A stretch of DNA of 64,000 nucleotides from Cognatishimia sp. F0-27 (GTDB lineage: Bacteria; Pseudomonadota; Alphaproteobacteria; Rhodobacterales; Rhodobacteraceae), in contig NZ_JAFMPQ010000029.1 in NCBI RefSeq assembly GCF_020667845.1, positions 1 through 64,000 of the forward strand, written 5' to 3'. The number at the start of each line of letters is the position of its first letter. The first letter of the stretch is position 1. The notes beneath the pieces were generated by a model that was not told the DNA's origin, ran no database searches, and saw only the letters and a program-made list of their open reading frames with translations. The position numbers were made by a program, and so were the translations under genes. Below, in pieces: positions 11,027-18,631 of this stretch.

Positions 11027-11056
11027 GAGTTACGGGCCCAGCGATGGTTCGGATCA
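11027..11056 (-). promoter_or_regulatory. ECF (RpoE/ECF11-like) promoter of rpoH
   Basis: On the minus strand TGATCC (11051-11056) and TAACTC (11027-11032) are separated by exactly 18 nt, about 55 nt before the rpoH start. TGATCC is the -35 hallmark of the Rhodobacter RpoE (singlet-oxygen) regulon, which includes rpoHII. The rest of the 335-bp divergent region (10973-11307) is AT-richer but shows no gene. Confidence 0.6.
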
Positions 11057-11307
11057 CTCTTACCGGAAAAAAATTTGCATTTGGGATGCCGTTTTGACCG
11101 ATTGCGTCGCAGAGGGGGCGCCAGACGCAGGATCACGGACGTTTCAAGGGCTAGACGGTCCAGCTTAACAAAACCCTAAGAGTTTACGAAAATTCCATTC
11201 ATTGTTCACCCATCGTGATCGGGTGCCCCACATCATGGCATTTCCCTCCGCGATGCTGCCTCGCTAGGCTCTGCGCGAAATGCCCGGAACAAGAGGACGG
11301 CCCCTTC

Positions 11308-12177
11308 ATGTCTGATACGCTCATCATCGGCGACTACGCCTATTCAAGCTGGTCGCTGCGCGGCTGGCTTCTGTTCGACCGCTTCGGCATTGCCGTGACG
11401 CTTCGAAGGATCAGCTTTCTGGATGCAGAGGTCCGCGACCAGTTGTCCGACCTGCCGCCTGCGCGCACGGTGCCCCTCTGGCAAACCGCGGAGGGTGGGT
11501 TGCTCCGGGACAGCATCGCGATCGCCGAAGAGCTTGCCCAGCGCCATCCCGACGCCGGTTTCTGGCCGGATGATCCGATCCTGCGCGCCACCGCCCGCAG
11601 CTTGACCGCCGAGATGCATGCCGGCTTTGCCGCCCTGCGCGAGTATTGCCCCATGAACCTGCGCGCCGCTTATCGCGCCGTGCCCGTCCCAGAGCCCGTG
11701 CGGACGGATCTCGACCGGATCGAGGAACTCTGGGCGCTGGCGCTGGAGCATTCGGGCGGTCCTTGGCTCTGTGGCGCCTATTCCGTGGCCGATGCGTTCT
11801 ATGCTCCGGTGGCGGCGCGGATCGCCGGCTACGGGCTGCCCGTCGGCCCCGTGGGGCAGGGCTATGTCGAGGCCCATCTGGGCGACCCCGCCTTTCGTCG
11901 CTGGCGCTGCATGGGGCTGGTGCAAGGCCCGGACCTGCCCTGGTATCGGCGCGATTATCCCCGCGCCGACTGGCCCGGTCCTGCGCCGCGCACCGCCCGC
12001 GCGGTGGAAACCGGCCCGGCAGAAAACACCGCCTGCCCCTATTCCGGCGACCCGGTGACGCATTTCATGGAAACCGATGGGCGCGTGTTCGGCTTTGCCA
12101 GTGCGCTCTGCCGCAACGAAACCGTAGCCGACCAGGACGCCTGGCCCGCCTTTGTTGCAATGCGCGACGGTGCCTGA
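11308..12177 (+). CDS. Glutathione S-transferase family protein
   Basis: 289-residue protein with an N-terminal thioredoxin-like GST domain (DYAYSSWSLRGWLLF, with candidate catalytic Ser residues) and an all-alpha C-terminal domain (GGPWLCGAYSVADAFYAPV). The roughly 80-residue tail beyond the GST core (from about RRDYPRADWPG) is longer than in most GSTs and contains HFMETDGRVFGFASALC. The start MSDTLIIGDYAYS follows an AGAGGACGG site. Divergent from rpoH. Substrate unknown. Confidence 0.88.
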   Translation: MSDTLIIGDYAYSSWSLRGWLLFDRFGIAVTLRRISFLDAEVRDQLSDLPPARTVPLWQTAEGGLLRDSIAIAEELAQRHPDAGFWPDDPILRATARSLTAEMHAGFAALREYCPMNLRAAYRAVPVPEPVRTDLDRIEELWALALEHSGGPWLCGAYSVADAFYAPVAARIAGYGLPVGPVGQGYVEAHLGDPAFRRWRCMGLVQGPDLPWYRRDYPRADWPGPAPRTARAVETGPAENTACPYSGDPVTHFMETDGRVFGFASALCRNETVADQDAWPAFVAMRDGA

Positions 12178-12260
12178 GCCAGCGAAGACACCGGGCCACA
12201 TCGTTTGACCTGCTGCAAAGTCCGGCCTGCCGCAAAGGGATTAACGTCCCTGCCCTGTGA

Positions 12261-12276
12261 TTAACCATTCGGTAAC
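12261..12276. promoter_or_regulatory. CtrA-like box upstream of comM
   Basis: TTAA-N7-GTAAC (TTAACCATTCGGTAAC) differs from the CtrA full site TTAA-N7-TTAAC at one base and contains the TTAACCAT half site. It ends 47 nt before the comM start. In Rhodobacter capsulatus, comM and other DNA-import genes needed for gene-transfer-agent uptake are CtrA-controlled, which makes the site plausible. Binding is not demonstrated. Confidence 0.5.
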
Positions 12277-12323
12277 CACGTTGGCAGCAGGATGGGCGCC
12301 ATCTTGTCCGAACAGGAGCCTGC

Positions 12324-13838
12324 ATGGTTGCACACGCCTACACGGTGGCCTTCGACGGGGTCGAAGCGCGCCCGGTCGAAGTCCAATGCGCCGTCGCGCC
12401 GGGCGTGCCGGCCTTTTCCATCGTCGGCTTGCCGGACAAGGCGGTGTCGGAGGCCCGCGAAAGGGTGCGCGCCGCGCTCAGCGCGCTCGCCATCGCGATG
12501 CCTTCGAAACGCATCACGATCAACCTCTCGCCCGCCAACCTGCCCAAGGGCGGTTCACATTTCGACCTGCCCATCGCGCTCAGCCTGCTGGCTGCGCTCG
12601 ATATCATCCCCGAGGATGCCGCCGCACATGTGGTGGCGCTTGGCGAGCTGTCGCTCGACGGTGCGCTTGTGGCGGTGCCCGGCGCCCTGCCCGCCGCGAT
12701 GGCTGCGGCGGAATCCGACCGCGCCCTGCTGTGCCCCGAGGCCTGCGGATCCGAAGCGGCCTGGGTCGAAGCCTGCACCGTCATTTCCGCGCCGTCCCTG
12801 CTCGATCTGGTACAGCATTTCAATGGCCAGACCGTGCTGCCCCCCGCAAAGCCGGGCGAAGTGGTCGAAACCGGCGGTGTGCGGAACATGCGCGATATCC
12901 GTGGTCAGGAACGGGCCAAGCGCGCGCTCGAAATCGCCGCCGCCGGGCGCCATCACATGATCATGGTGGGCACGCCCGGTTCCGGGAAATCCATGCTTGC
13001 CGCGAGCCTGCCCGGTATCCTGCCGCCGCTAACCCCCGCCGAAGCACTGCAAACCTCGATGATCCATTCGCTCGCGGGGCTTTTGAACGAAGGCGGGATT
13101 TCCCGCACCCGGCCCTATTGCGACCCGCACCACACCGCATCAAGGCCCGCCATCGTCGGCGGCGGGCGTCAGGCGGGGCCGGGTCAGGCCAGCCTCGCGC
13201 ATAACGGGGTGCTCTTCCTCGACGAGTTGCCGGAGTTTTCCTCGGATGTGATCGAGGCGCTGCGCCAACCGATCGAAACCGGAGAGATTGTCGTGGCGCG
13301 CGCCAACAGCCATGTGCGCTACCCGTGCCGCTTCATGCTGATCGCCGCGGCCAACCCCTGCCGGTGTGGCTACCTGACCGACAGCGCGCGCGCGTGCTCC
13401 CGGGCGCCGGTTTGCGGCGAGGACTACCTGTCGCGTATTTCCGGCCCGATGATGGACCGTTTCGATCTGCGGATCGAGATCCCGCCCGTGGCGCTGGATG
13501 AGCTCGACCTGCCCCCGACCGGTGAAACCTCGGCCACCATTGCGGCCCGCGTGGCCGCGGCACGCGCGCTTCAGGAAGCCCGCTTTGCCGGTCTGGACGA
13601 CGTGATCACCAATGCCGATGCACAAGGCCCCGTGCTAGACGAGATCGCAAGCCCGGATCCCGACGGCAAGGCGCTGCTTCTGGCGGCGGCGGAGCGGTTT
13701 GGCCTGTCCGCGCGCGGCTATCACCGGGTGTTGCGCGTGGCGCGCACCATTGCCGATCTCGCCGAAAGCGATCGTGTGGAACGGGCGCATATCGCCGAGG
13801 CGCTGAGCTACCGGGTGTTGTCTGCCAAAACGCTCTGA
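12324..13838 (+). CDS. comM: ComM/YifB Mg-chelatase-like AAA+ ATPase
   Basis: 504-residue AAA+ protein. It has the N-terminal ChlI-like domain (FSIVGLPDKAVSEARERVRAA), Walker A GTPGSGKS at about residues 216-223, the Walker B region GVLFLDELPEFS, the zinc-type segment NPCRCGYL, and the C-terminal Mg_chelatase domain (GLSARGYHRVLRVARTIADL). ComM is a hexameric branch-migration helicase that aids integration of imported DNA during transformation. The start has an AGGAGCC site. Its 3' end overlaps the convergent esterase gene by 31 nt. Confidence 0.95.
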   Translation: MVAHAYTVAFDGVEARPVEVQCAVAPGVPAFSIVGLPDKAVSEARERVRAALSALAIAMPSKRITINLSPANLPKGGSHFDLPIALSLLAALDIIPEDAAAHVVALGELSLDGALVAVPGALPAAMAAAESDRALLCPEACGSEAAWVEACTVISAPSLLDLVQHFNGQTVLPPAKPGEVVETGGVRNMRDIRGQERAKRALEIAAAGRHHMIMVGTPGSGKSMLAASLPGILPPLTPAEALQTSMIHSLAGLLNEGGISRTRPYCDPHHTASRPAIVGGGRQAGPGQASLAHNGVLFLDELPEFSSDVIEALRQPIETGEIVVARANSHVRYPCRFMLIAAANPCRCGYLTDSARACSRAPVCGEDYLSRISGPMMDRFDLRIEIPPVALDELDLPPTGETSATIAARVAAARALQEARFAGLDDVITNADAQGPVLDEIASPDPDGKALLLAAAERFGLSARGYHRVLRVARTIADLAESDRVERAHIAEALSYRVLSAKTL

Positions 13839-14707
13839 ATGAAACGCGCCGCCTCGAAGAGGCTTTCCCGCGCTTCGGGTTGCCATCCGTCGAGGAGCTG
13901 CCAGCCATGGGCGACATCGTCGAATTCCCGTGTCTCGACCCGCGCACCATGCGCGGCGAGCCGCTCTGCCATCCGGGCCCCATCCGCGCGCAGGATTTCC
14001 GTGGCGCCCCAATGCAACAGCACCGGCGGGCAGCCCGGGAAGGCGGCATAGAGCGGAGAAAGCCGCGGATCGTCCGGCGCAAGCGCACCGCGCACGCGGT
14101 CGCACAGGTCGGCAATGCGGCTGACCGGAAAGAGCGGATCCGCGTCCCGGTTCTGCACAAGGCTGTCGCCGCTCATGGTCAGGTCGGTCCAGGGCGAGAA
14201 GGCAAAGGCGCAGGCCGGCGGTGTTCCCGACTGGCACAGATGGGCAAGCAGCGCCAGCGCCAGCCCGCCCCCTGCCGAATCGCCGCCCAGCACAATCTGG
14301 TCCGGCCGGTAACCCAGTGCCATCAGCCGCGCCCATGCCGCGCAGGCATCATCGAACGCGGCTGGCGCCGGATGCTCGGGCGCAAGCCGGTACTCCGGTG
14401 CGCAAATCTCCAGCCCGACCAGCTTGGACAAGCGCCCCAACATGCCCGCATAAACCTGCGGGCTGCCTGCGACATAGCCACCGCCGTGAAAGTAGAGGAT
14501 CACCGGTGCCACGGGCGTCGCCCCGACGCCAAACCAGTGCAACCCGCCCGGTCTTTGCAGGTGCCGGAGCCCGGGCGGTTGCCGCATCATCCATCGTATC
14601 GCGGCGTCCAGTTCCCGCCGGGCGCGCTCGGGCGCCTGCAACCGACGCAGGCGCGGCTTCACGAACACGCGCAGCTGGGCGTTGATCAGACGCCGCTGCC
14701 AGCTCAC
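13808..14707 (-). CDS. Alpha/beta hydrolase (HSL/family IV esterase)
   Basis: 299-residue esterase-like protein of the hormone-sensitive-lipase group. The oxyanion motif [10 protein letters not shown] is near residues 74-83, the nucleophile elbow [13 protein letters not shown] near 144-156, and an Asp/His pair expected near the end ([13 protein letters not shown] supplies the His). Its start overlaps the gshB stop by 4 nt, and its tail overlaps comM antiparallel. Substrate unknown; short-chain acyl esters are typical for the family. Confidence 0.9.
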   Translation of the reverse strand: MSWQRRLINAQLRVFVKPRLRRLQAPERARRELDAAIRWMMRQPPGLRHLQRPGGLHWFGVGATPVAPVILYFHGGGYVAGSPQVYAGMLGRLSKLVGLEICAPEYRLAPEHPAPAAFDDACAAWARLMALGYRPDQIVLGGDSAGGGLALALLAHLCQSGTPPACAFAFSPWTDLTMSGDSLVQNRDADPLFPVSRIADLCDRVRGALAPDDPRLSPLYAAFPGCPPVLLHWGATEILRADGARMAERLAAHGARVETREFDDVAHGWQLLDGWQPEARESLFEAARFIQSVLADNTR

Positions 14708-15639
14708 GCGCGCTTGGCTTCGATCACATCCCAGATGCGGCCCGCGACCGAGACACCGTCGAACCGCTCAAGTTCCTGAATGCCGGTCGGCGACGTGACG
14801 TTGATCTCCGTCAGGTACTCGCCGATCACGTCAATACCAACGAAGATCTGGCCACGCTCCCGCAAAACGCCGCCAATGCGAGCGCAAATCTCGCGGTCGC
14901 GCGCGGTCAGCGCGACCTTCTCGGCGCGGCCACCGACATGCATGTTGGACCGCACTTCGCCTTCGGCGGGCACCCGGTTGATCGCCCCCACGGGCTCGCC
15001 ATCGACCAGGATCACCCGCTTGTCGCCCTTGGTCACCGCCGGGAGGTATTTCTGCACGATCAGCGGCTCGCGCGAGAAGCCCGTGAACAGCTCGTAGAGC
15101 GATGACAGATTGCGGTCTTGCGCATCAAGCCGGAACACCCCCGCACCGCCATTGCCATAAAGCGGCTTGAGGATGATATCCCCATGCTTTGCCTTGAACG
15201 CGCGAATGGTTTCAAGATCCCGGGCGATGGTGGTCGGTGGCGTCAGGTCCGGAAAATCGAGGACGAGCAGTTTTTCCGGGAAATTCCGCACCCAGAACGG
15301 ATTATTCACAACCAGCGTGGTGTCCGCCAACCGGTCGAGCAGATGCGTCGACGTGATATAATGCATGTCGAACGGTGGATCCTGCCGGAGCCAGACCACA
15401 TCCATCTTTGACAGGTCGACACAGACGCGCTCGCCAAGCGTCGCAGGGTCCGCCCCGTTGCGGTCCACTGTCATCCAATGACCCCGCGCCGTGATCACCC
15501 CTTCTTCATAAGCGAGCTGATCCGGCCCGTAGTAAAACAGCCGATGACCGCGCGCTTGCGCCTCTTCGGCCAGCCGAAACGAACTGTCCGCATTCACATC
15601 GACCCCGAGAATCGGATCCATTTGAAAGGCAATCTGCAT
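14704..15639 (-). CDS. gshB: Glutathione synthetase
   Basis: 311-residue ATP-grasp ligase joining gamma-glutamylcysteine and glycine in the second step of glutathione synthesis. GSHase features include [10 protein letters not shown] at the N-terminus, [12 protein letters not shown] near residue 80, the ATP-grasp segment [14 protein letters not shown], and the C-terminal [20 protein letters not shown]. The start at 15639 ([10 protein letters not shown]) has GGGGGA five nt upstream; two earlier ATG codons lack good spacing. Followed by the esterase with a 4-nt overlap. Confidence 0.97.
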   Translation of the reverse strand: MQIAFQMDPILGVDVNADSSFRLAEEAQARGHRLFYYGPDQLAYEEGVITARGHWMTVDRNGADPATLGERVCVDLSKMDVVWLRQDPPFDMHYITSTHLLDRLADTTLVVNNPFWVRNFPEKLLVLDFPDLTPPTTIARDLETIRAFKAKHGDIILKPLYGNGGAGVFRLDAQDRNLSSLYELFTGFSREPLIVQKYLPAVTKGDKRVILVDGEPVGAINRVPAEGEVRSNMHVGGRAEKVALTARDREICARIGGVLRERGQIFVGIDVIGEYLTEINVTSPTGIQELERFDGVSVAGRIWDVIEAKRA

Positions 15640-15707
15640 AGCCATCCCCCGTTGCTCCGGCATAAATGGCGCAAGCACGCTCCCGGTTCAATGGTCGAGG
15701 TTTCGCT

Positions 15708-16199
15708 TCATGCCGTGATCGCGTTCTCCAGAACCCGGATCTGGCCATGCCCGTCAAGCACCGCCACGTCGAAACGGACCTCCGTCAAGGCACCGCGCGG
15801 CTGTGTCCCGAGAAACTCTTCCGCAGCGCTGATAAGACGCGCGATCTGGCGCCCGCCCAAACGCGTCAGGGCGCGTTCGAAAGACCGGCTTTTCTTGACC
15901 TCGACAAAGACCAACCCGTCCCCATCGCGCATGATCAGGTCAATCTCTCCACCAGCGCCGCGCCATCGCCGTCTTTCAAGGTCATACCCGCGCCGCGCAT
16001 AGTCGGTCTCGACCTGATGCTCCGCCGAAACCCCTGCGTGGTAGCCGATCCGCCCCCGGTCGCGCCGCGCCGCACCGCAGCTGGTCTCGCCCCGTGCCGC
16101 GTCGGAGACACGCTCGTTGTAGGGCTCCGATCGTGCGCGCAATCCCGGCATCGCGTCGGTTTTCTGTCTCACAGGTCTCTCCGCATTGTTGCCGGTCAC
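15708..16199 (-). CDS. YraN/UPF0102 family protein
   Basis: 163-residue protein of the YraN family, a PD-(D/E)XK nuclease-like fold of unknown role. The core is visible as RWRGAGGEIDLIMRDGDGL followed by VFVEVKKS. The start is uncertain: the GTG at 16199 has a closely spaced GAGAGG, while an ATG at 16151 (MPGLRARSEP) would remove 16 non-conserved residues. Neighbouring rsmI and gshB reproduce the common rsmI-yraN-gshB order. Confidence 0.85.
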   Translation of the reverse strand: MTGNNAERPVRQKTDAMPGLRARSEPYNERVSDAARGETSCGAARRDRGRIGYHAGVSAEHQVETDYARRGYDLERRRWRGAGGEIDLIMRDGDGLVFVEVKKSRSFERALTRLGGRQIARLISAAEEFLGTQPRGALTEVRFDVAVLDGHGQIRVLENAITA

Positions 16200-16212
16200 C
16201 CCTCTCTTTCAA

Positions 16213-16295
16213 AGGCACCCGATGTGATTGGACAGGCACCCGATTGGTTTTGGCAGGCACCAGTGTTTTGGCAGGCAACCCGATTGCCGTCAGGC
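16213..16295. repeat. Imperfect ~20-bp tandem repeat
   Basis: Five AGGCA/AGGC-initiated units begin at 16213, 16234, 16255, 16273 and 16292, most continuing as AGGCACCCGATTGG with variable tails. They occupy the 226-bp gap between rsmI and yraN. Function unknown. Confidence 0.55.
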
Positions 16296-16425
16296 TTCCG
16301 TTACGTTGGCGGAAAGCCCGAGCTTTCGCGGCCATCCCAAGTGCCGGCGGCCACTCCGCCGGATGTCAGGCGCCTACCGCCAGGCCCGCGAGACAAGCGC
16401 CCCCGCCGCCACGCAACCATCCCGC

Positions 16426-17289
16426 TCAGTCATTCTCCGACATGGACATTGCCATTTGGTAAACCTCCCGCCGTTTAACCCCCAATTCCCGGGAAAGCCG
16501 GTCCGCGGTGTCCCGCACCGACAGGGTTTTCAGCGTCTCGCGGACCTGGTCTTCGAGCGTCGCCTGATCGATCCGCGGCGCAGAGCCTTTCTCGATCAGA
16601 ACCACGATCTCGCCGCGTGCGGGGTTTTGCGTGTAATGCGCGCAAAGCTCTGCGAGCGTGCCTCTGCGGCATTCTTCGAAGCGTTTCGTCAACTCCCGAC
16701 AGACGGCGGCCTGGCGATCCGCTCCGAGGGTGTCGGCTGCGGCTGCCAACATTGCGCCCAGCCGCTTGGGTGATTCGTAGAAAACCAGTGTTGCCGGGGT
16801 GTCCGCCAGCGCTTCGAGCGCCCTTGCCCGTGCTCCGCGCGCGTTGGGCAGGAAGCCCGCAAACAGGAACTGGTCGGACGGCAGTCCCGCAACACTCAGC
16901 GCGGTCACAACGGCCGACGCGCCGGGTGCTGCGGTTGCGGGCAGCCCGGCCTCGCGCACCGCGCGCAAAAGATCGAACCCCGGGTCGGAGATCAGCGGCG
17001 TGCCCGCCTCGGACGCATAGGCCACCGACCGCCCCGCGGCGATCTCGTCGAGCAGACGCGGCCGCGCCCGCGCGCCATTGTGGTCATGATAGGCAATCAG
17101 CGGACGCTCCCCCACCGGAATGCCGCACAGTTCGAGCAACCGGCGCAAGGTGCGCGTATCCTCCGCCGCCAGAACATCGGCGCTCGCCAAAACATCCATC
17201 GCCCGCAACGTGATGTCGCGCGCGTTTCCGATCGGCGTTGCGACCATGTATAAACCCGGCGCCAATTCGCTCTTTTTCCAATTCGTCAC
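16426..17289 (-). CDS. rsmI: 16S rRNA (cytidine1402-2'-O)-methyltransferase
   Basis: 287-residue SAM-dependent methyltransferase of the tetrapyrrole-methylase fold that modifies C1402 in the ribosomal decoding centre. Signature segments are LYMVATPIGNARDITLRA at the N-terminus, AEDTRTLRRLL, SEAGTPLISDPG and FYESPKRLGAML. Divergent from the LpoA-like lipoprotein gene, as rsmI is from lpoA in Escherichia coli. Confidence 0.97.
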   Translation of the reverse strand: MTNWKKSELAPGLYMVATPIGNARDITLRAMDVLASADVLAAEDTRTLRRLLELCGIPVGERPLIAYHDHNGARARPRLLDEIAAGRSVAYASEAGTPLISDPGFDLLRAVREAGLPATAAPGASAVVTALSVAGLPSDQFLFAGFLPNARGARARALEALADTPATLVFYESPKRLGAMLAAAADTLGADRQAAVCRELTKRFEECRRGTLAELCAHYTQNPARGEIVVLIEKGSAPRIDQATLEDQVRETLKTLSVRDTADRLSRELGVKRREVYQMAMSMSEND

Positions 17290-17446
17290 TGGACCCCCAA
17301 TTCGGCTCCTCTATGATCCCCAGCAACCGCGCAGGGGTGGAAGATCCGCCCTTGACCGCCGGTATCGGACCATGGATCACCGTCGAGACGGGGACAGACG
17401 GCCAGGGCCCGGCAAAACGATCTGTGCCAAAGGGAGATCACCTACC

Positions 17447-18631
17447 ATGTTCGCTGCATTATCCCCCGTGCGCAAGCGCACGCGCCCGCTTCTTGCCGCC
17501 GTCGCGGCGCTGTTCCTCGCCGCGTGCGACGCCTCCATGCTTGGCCCGCTCGGGGCAAATGGCGGCGGTGGCCCGTCGGTCGATCCGAACGCGCCGATTC
17601 AGGTCGCGTTGCTGATTCCCAAATCCGACTCCGGTGCTGCTCCCGTGGCACAATCGCTGGAAAACGCCGTGCGGCTCGCGATTGCCGAAAACCCCGATGT
17701 GACCTTCGATCTGCGCGTCTATGACACCGCCGGGTCGCCCAACACCGCCGCGGCACAGGCCCAGCGCGCGGTTGACGAGGGCGCCAAGATCATCCTCGGC
17801 CCGCTCTTTGGCGAAGCGGCCAATGCCGCTGGTCTGACCGTGCTCGACGAAGGCGTGAACGTGCTGAGCTTCTCCAACAACCCGTCCATCGCCGGCGGCA
17901 ATGTCTTTGTGCTCGGGCCGACCTTCCAGAACACCGCAAACCGTCTGCTGCGCTATGCGCGCACCCAAGGCGATCAGACCGTGGCCGTGGTCTATTCCGA
18001 CGACGTTCCGGGACAGTTCGGGCGCCTCGCCGTGGAACGCGCCGCAACCGCTGCCGGCATGACCGTAACCGCTGCGCAGGGCTACGCGCTCTCGGTCGAA
18101 GGCGTGAACGCCGCGGCGCAGGCCATTTCGGCGGCCGCGGCGCAGGCGGACTCGCTGATGATCACGACCGATGCCACCAATGCCGCGATGCCGATGCTGC
18201 TGCGCACTCTGCCCGACAATGGCGTCAGCGCGGCAAACACCCAGTATATCGGTCTGACGCGGCTTGACGTGCGGCCGGATCTCTTCTCCCTGCCCGGTGC
18301 GGAAGGCATGTGGTTCACCCTGCCGAACCAATCCCGTCAGGATTCCTTCGCGGCGCGCTACCGCAACGCCTTTTCCACAACCGCGCACCCGCTTGCCGGG
18401 CTTGGCTATGACGGTATTGCCGCCATCGCGGCGCTGGCCAAGCAAGGGCGCCGTGATGCGCTTACCGCGCGCGGCCTGACCCAAGCCAATGGTTTCAACG
18501 GAACCGGCGGCCTGTTCCGGCTCCTGCCCGATGGCAGCAACGAACGCGCGCTTGCGGTGGCCGCGGTGCGCAACAATCAGGTGGTGATCCTTGACCCTGC
18601 CCCCAACGGCTTCGGCGGCGCGGGCTTCTAA
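17447..18631 (+). CDS. LpoA-like penicillin-binding protein activator (lipoprotein)
   Basis: 394-residue lipoprotein. The signal peptide ends in the lipobox LAAC (C at about residue 26). The mature part is a type-I periplasmic-binding-protein fold (IQVALLIPKSDSGAAPVAQS, then IILGPLFGEAANAAG) like LpoA/YraM. In E. coli LpoA activates PBP1A from the outer membrane. The divergent rsmI and nearby yraN match that synteny, but the N-terminal TPR-like half of E. coli LpoA is absent, so the PBP-activating role is inferred. Its last 41 nt overlap the proposed glnD start. Confidence 0.8.
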   Translation: MFAALSPVRKRTRPLLAAVAALFLAACDASMLGPLGANGGGGPSVDPNAPIQVALLIPKSDSGAAPVAQSLENAVRLAIAENPDVTFDLRVYDTAGSPNTAAAQAQRAVDEGAKIILGPLFGEAANAAGLTVLDEGVNVLSFSNNPSIAGGNVFVLGPTFQNTANRLLRYARTQGDQTVAVVYSDDVPGQFGRLAVERAATAAGMTVTAAQGYALSVEGVNAAAQAISAAAAQADSLMITTDATNAAMPMLLRTLPDNGVSAANTQYIGLTRLDVRPDLFSLPGAEGMWFTLPNQSRQDSFAARYRNAFSTTAHPLAGLGYDGIAAIAALAKQGRRDALTARGLTQANGFNGTGGLFRLLPDGSNERALAVAAVRNNQVVILDPAPNGFGGAGF

